Shown: positions 6,174-8,045 of the stretch, in pieces
How positions within the stretch are numbered: the stretch's first letter is position 1
Layout: every line of letters starts with the position of its first letter
From: an uncultured Prevotella sp.
GTDB taxonomy: Bacteria; Bacteroidota; Bacteroidia; Bacteroidales; Bacteroidaceae
Assembly: GCA_946625715.1 (NCBI GenBank)
Contig: CAMOTK010000086.1
Coordinates: 1 to 8,045 of the forward strand
Direction: 5' to 3'
Length of the DNA stretch: 8,045 nt
Translations under genes and position numbers: made by a program
Notes under the pieces: model-generated
What the model saw: the letters and a program-made list of their open reading frames with translations, nothing else
Told to the model about the DNA's origin: nothing
Databases searched by the model: none

Positions 6174-7849
6174 TATTTGAAGCTCGAACCGCCTACGAAC
6201 TCACGCATAATCGACGTGGGCGGTATCTCTTTGTCGCTAACGGGTATGAAGTAATGGATGAATTTCAGCAGTCTGTGGGCCTCGGCATACTCCGGACAGT
6301 TCTTCGGCACCGAGGTCAGGATGATTTCGGCGTGCGTGCGCAGCACGGCAAACTCGATGTTGAGGGCCGAGTTGAACATCACGTCGGCCGTTTCCTGGAA
6401 GGGGAAAATCCATTTGTCCTCGGCTTCGCACACGTTTTTCCACTGCGCAATGGTCTGGCGAGCCGTGAAGGCGCCCTTGTTGTAGTCGCGAATGATGCGA
6501 CGCAGCAGGCGGTTGTCGCGCACGGGAATCCAGTTGTGGTCGTCGAGCGAGATGCTCGTCAGGGCCGAGATGTAGATTTTAAACTTCGCACTGTCTGCAA
6601 TCTCCTGCGTGAGCAGCGGGTTCAGCGCGTGTATGCCTTCGATGATGAGCACACTGTCGTTGGAGAGTTTCAGCTTCTTGCCATTCCACTCGCGCTTGCC
6701 CGTCACGAAGTTGTACTCGGGAATCTCCACGCGCTCGCCTTTCATGAGGCGCGTCAGATGTTCTTCCAGCAGATGGTAGTCCACGGTCTCAATGTTGTCG
6801 AAGTCGTAGTCGCCGTTGGGCAGCTTGGGCGTGTCTACACGGTTCACGAAGTAGTCGTCGGTAGAGAACGACAGCGGGCGCAGGCCGCAGGCCAGCAGCT
6901 GGATGCTCAGACGCTTGCAGAAGGTGGTCTTGCCCGACGACGACGGGCCGGTGATGAGCACCAGCCTGACGGGGTCTTTCTCCTGATGGAAGCGGCGGTC
7001 TATCTCTTCGGCTATCTGCACAATCTTCTTCTCCTGCAACGCCTCGCTCACTTGTATAAGCTCCGAGGCGTGGCCCTTCAGCACGGCCTTGTTCACGTCG
7101 CCGGCATTCGACAGGCGCATGATGATGTCCCAGCGGGTCTTTTCGGCAAACATGCTGTAGGTCTTGGGCATGTCGACCTTCTCGGCCAGCACCGTGGGGT
7201 TGTTCCAGTCGGGCACGCGCAGCAGCATGCCGTCGTGGTAGGGCTCCAGCCCCCAAACGGTGAGGTAGCCGGCCGACGGCACCAACGGACCATAGTAGTA
7301 GTCGACGGTGTCGCCCAAGGTGTAGTAGTCGGTGTAGACATGACCGCTGGTTTCCAGCAGCTTCACCTTGTCCATGAAGCCCCGTTCGGCAAACACGCGA
7401 ATGGCCTCTTCGTTGGTGGCCTCGTGGCGGCGGAAGGGCAGGTCGCTGTTGATGATTTCCTGCATGCGCTGGCTGATTTGCGTCACATCGCCCTCTGCCA
7501 GCGGTTCGAAGTTCTTTTTCTTGAAGTTGCAATAGTATCCGCGCGAGATGCTATGCTCTATGAACAGCTTCGAGCCGGGGAACACATCCTGCGTGGCCTT
7601 GTAGAGCACAAAGCAGAGCGAGCGCACGTAGACCCGATGGCCACTGCCCTCGCGGGCGTCGAGAAACTCTACGTCGCGGTTCTGATAGAGCCGGAACTTC
7701 AGTCCCTGCGACGCGTTGTTGACTTTTGCCGACACAACAGGATAGTCGAAGTGGAGGTCGTCGGCAAACTCCTGGTAGACGTCTAAGAGCGACGTCCCTT
7801 CGGGGAACGATTTCGTCACGCCCGTATTCTTACAGCGAATTTGTAGCAT
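6170..7849 (-). CDS. Nucleoside kinase with N-terminal TGS and ThrRS-like SAD domains (uridine kinase-like)
   Basis: 559-aa three-part protein. Residues 1-62 resemble a TGS domain (MLQIRCKNTG, PEGTSLLDVYQEFA, VNNASQGL). Residues about 70-230 resemble the threonyl-tRNA synthetase second additional domain, with FIEHSISRGYY at 96-106; only the first His of the HxxxH metal motif is present (H99, then Arg at 103), so editing activity is doubtful. Residues 290-480 form a uridine-kinase/phosphoribulokinase-type P-loop domain: Walker A GPSSSGKT (301-308), STDDYF (329-334), YDFDNIETVDYHLL (348-361), EGIHAL (404-409), and R447/RRIIRD (450-455). Such fusions are usually annotated as nucleoside kinase or uridine kinase; the phosphate acceptor is not provable from sequence. 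The ATG at 7849 lies about 20 nt after the expected transcription start. The gene is alone on its strand here and converges on menD with a 4-bp stop overlap. Confidence 0.92.
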   Translation of the reverse strand: MLQIRCKNTGVTKSFPEGTSLLDVYQEFADDLHFDYPVVSAKVNNASQGLKFRLYQNRDVEFLDAREGSGHRVYVRSLCFVLYKATQDVFPGSKLFIEHSISRGYYCNFKKKNFEPLAEGDVTQISQRMQEIINSDLPFRRHEATNEEAIRVFAERGFMDKVKLLETSGHVYTDYYTLGDTVDYYYGPLVPSAGYLTVWGLEPYHDGMLLRVPDWNNPTVLAEKVDMPKTYSMFAEKTRWDIIMRLSNAGDVNKAVLKGHASELIQVSEALQEKKIVQIAEEIDRRFHQEKDPVRLVLITGPSSSGKTTFCKRLSIQLLACGLRPLSFSTDDYFVNRVDTPKLPNGDYDFDNIETVDYHLLEEHLTRLMKGERVEIPEYNFVTGKREWNGKKLKLSNDSVLIIEGIHALNPLLTQEIADSAKFKIYISALTSISLDDHNWIPVRDNRLLRRIIRDYNKGAFTARQTIAQWKNVCEAEDKWIFPFQETADVMFNSALNIEFAVLRTHAEIILTSVPKNCPEYAEAHRLLKFIHYFIPVSDKEIPPTSIMREFVGGSSFKY

Positions 7850-7874
7850 AGCAACATGTATTATTATTTAGGTG

Positions 7875-7882
7875 CAAAGATA
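7875..7882 (-). promoter_or_regulatory. Predicted -7 element of the nucleoside kinase gene
   Basis: On the minus strand TATCTTTG (7882 to 7875) followed by C fits the Bacteroidota TAnnTTTG element. It shares the 11-mer tgcaaagatac (plus-strand reading) with the lysS promoter. No clear TTTG is found 19-21 nt upstream, so the -33 part is weak. Initiation near 7868 would give a leader of about 20 nt. Confidence 0.6.
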
Positions 7883-7987
7883 CAACAATTTCCTGATATT
7901 CTCATGGTTTCGGCATTTTTTTCGCGGCGTGGAATTATGCTTCTTTTACGGAGAAAATAAGTTGGAACGCGGTGGTTTGTAAAGAAA

Positions 7988-8045
7988 AAGTGCCAAAATT
8001 TAACACTTCCGGACCGAGCATTCTAGAAAAGTAAAAGTGGCACTT
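7988..8045. repeat. Cluster of inverted AAGTG/CACTT motifs at the right edge
   Basis: An 8-bp inverted repeat pairs aagtgcca (7988-7995) with tggcactt (8038-8045) across a 42-bp spacer; the window ends inside or at the right arm. Within it, AAGTG at 7988 and 8035 face CACTT at 8004 and 8041, so the core is repeated twice in opposed orientation. The rest of the 7850-8045 gap is AT-rich, with no supported gene beyond the kinase -7 element. The cluster could be the end of a small dispersed repeat, a binding site for the gene beyond the edge, or part of a terminator. The sequence alone does not decide. Confidence 0.4.

Noticed and set aside
6152..6182. Hairpin cttcaa...ttgaag around the menD/kinase junction as a bidirectional terminator
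   Set aside because: Only a 6-bp stem with a 19-nt loop and no T-run on either side; too weak to call.
6254..7786. Long plus-strand open frame of 510 codons opposite the nucleoside kinase gene
   Set aside because: The kinase on the other strand has clear motifs throughout. The antisense translation is rich in His, Val, Gln and Arg, has no recognisable domain, and is what GC-rich coding DNA gives in the mirror frame.
7855..7857. ATG (minus strand) 8 nt upstream of the kinase start as an alternative start
   Set aside because: Out of frame with the kinase; its frame stops after about 13 codons.
7904..7960. Short plus-strand frame starting at the ATG at 7904
   Set aside because: Only 18 codons, no ribosome binding site or promoter, and it overlaps the region just upstream of the kinase promoter.
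7935..8045. 36-codon minus-strand frame entering from the right edge as the tail of a gene
   Set aside because: Short, AT-rich, overlaps the inverted repeats and matches no family I recognise; a chance open frame or repeat-derived sequence is as likely.

Overview
The window looks like chromosomal DNA from a Bacteroidales bacterium, most plausibly Prevotella or a close relative. The support is threefold. Promoters have the Bacteroidota form (TTG, about 20 bp, then TAnnTTTG). Ribosome binding sites are A/T-rich with no clear Shine-Dalgarno sequence. The gene families (a menaquinone set with a short MenF and a TGS-containing nucleoside kinase) are ones known from this phylum. Coding DNA is GC-rich and the two real intergenic gaps are AT-rich. 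There is no rRNA, tRNA, CRISPR array or recognisable insertion sequence.

Layout: 1-913 (minus) is the N-terminal half of lysyl-tRNA synthetase, cut by the left edge. A 165-bp divergent intergenic region (914-1078) carries a promoter for lysS and one for a tightly packed plus-strand operon. That operon holds two tandem ROK-family sugar-kinase-like genes (1079-2059 and 2067-3047), a hotdog thioesterase probably acting as DHNA-CoA thioesterase (3047-3457), isochorismate synthase menF (3454-4551) and SEPHCHC synthase menD (4518-6173). Successive junctions are a 7-bp gap and overlaps of 1, 4 and 34 bp, so transcription and translation are probably coupled. MenF makes isochorismate, MenD makes SEPHCHC from it, and the thioesterase would act later on DHNA-CoA; menH, menC, menE, menB and menA are not here. 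A TGS/SAD/P-loop nucleoside kinase (7849 down to 6170, minus) converges on menD, and the two stop codons overlap. The last 196 bp are AT-rich and hold the kinase promoter plus a cluster of AAGTG/CACTT motifs at the right edge.

The most interesting element is the ROK pair. The proteins have equal length (326 aa), align without gaps and are about half identical by hand count. The upstream copy has lost the catalytic aspartate (Asn at 117) and one glycine of the ATP-site GG pair (Arg at 267), but keeps the other sugar-contact residues and the zinc site. The downstream copy keeps both. Both lack the usual glycine pair of the first phosphate loop. This suggests a pseudokinase/kinase (or sensor) pair co-transcribed with quinone synthesis; the function is inference. 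A second observation is a good match to a Bacteroidota promoter inside menF that could give menD its own transcript.
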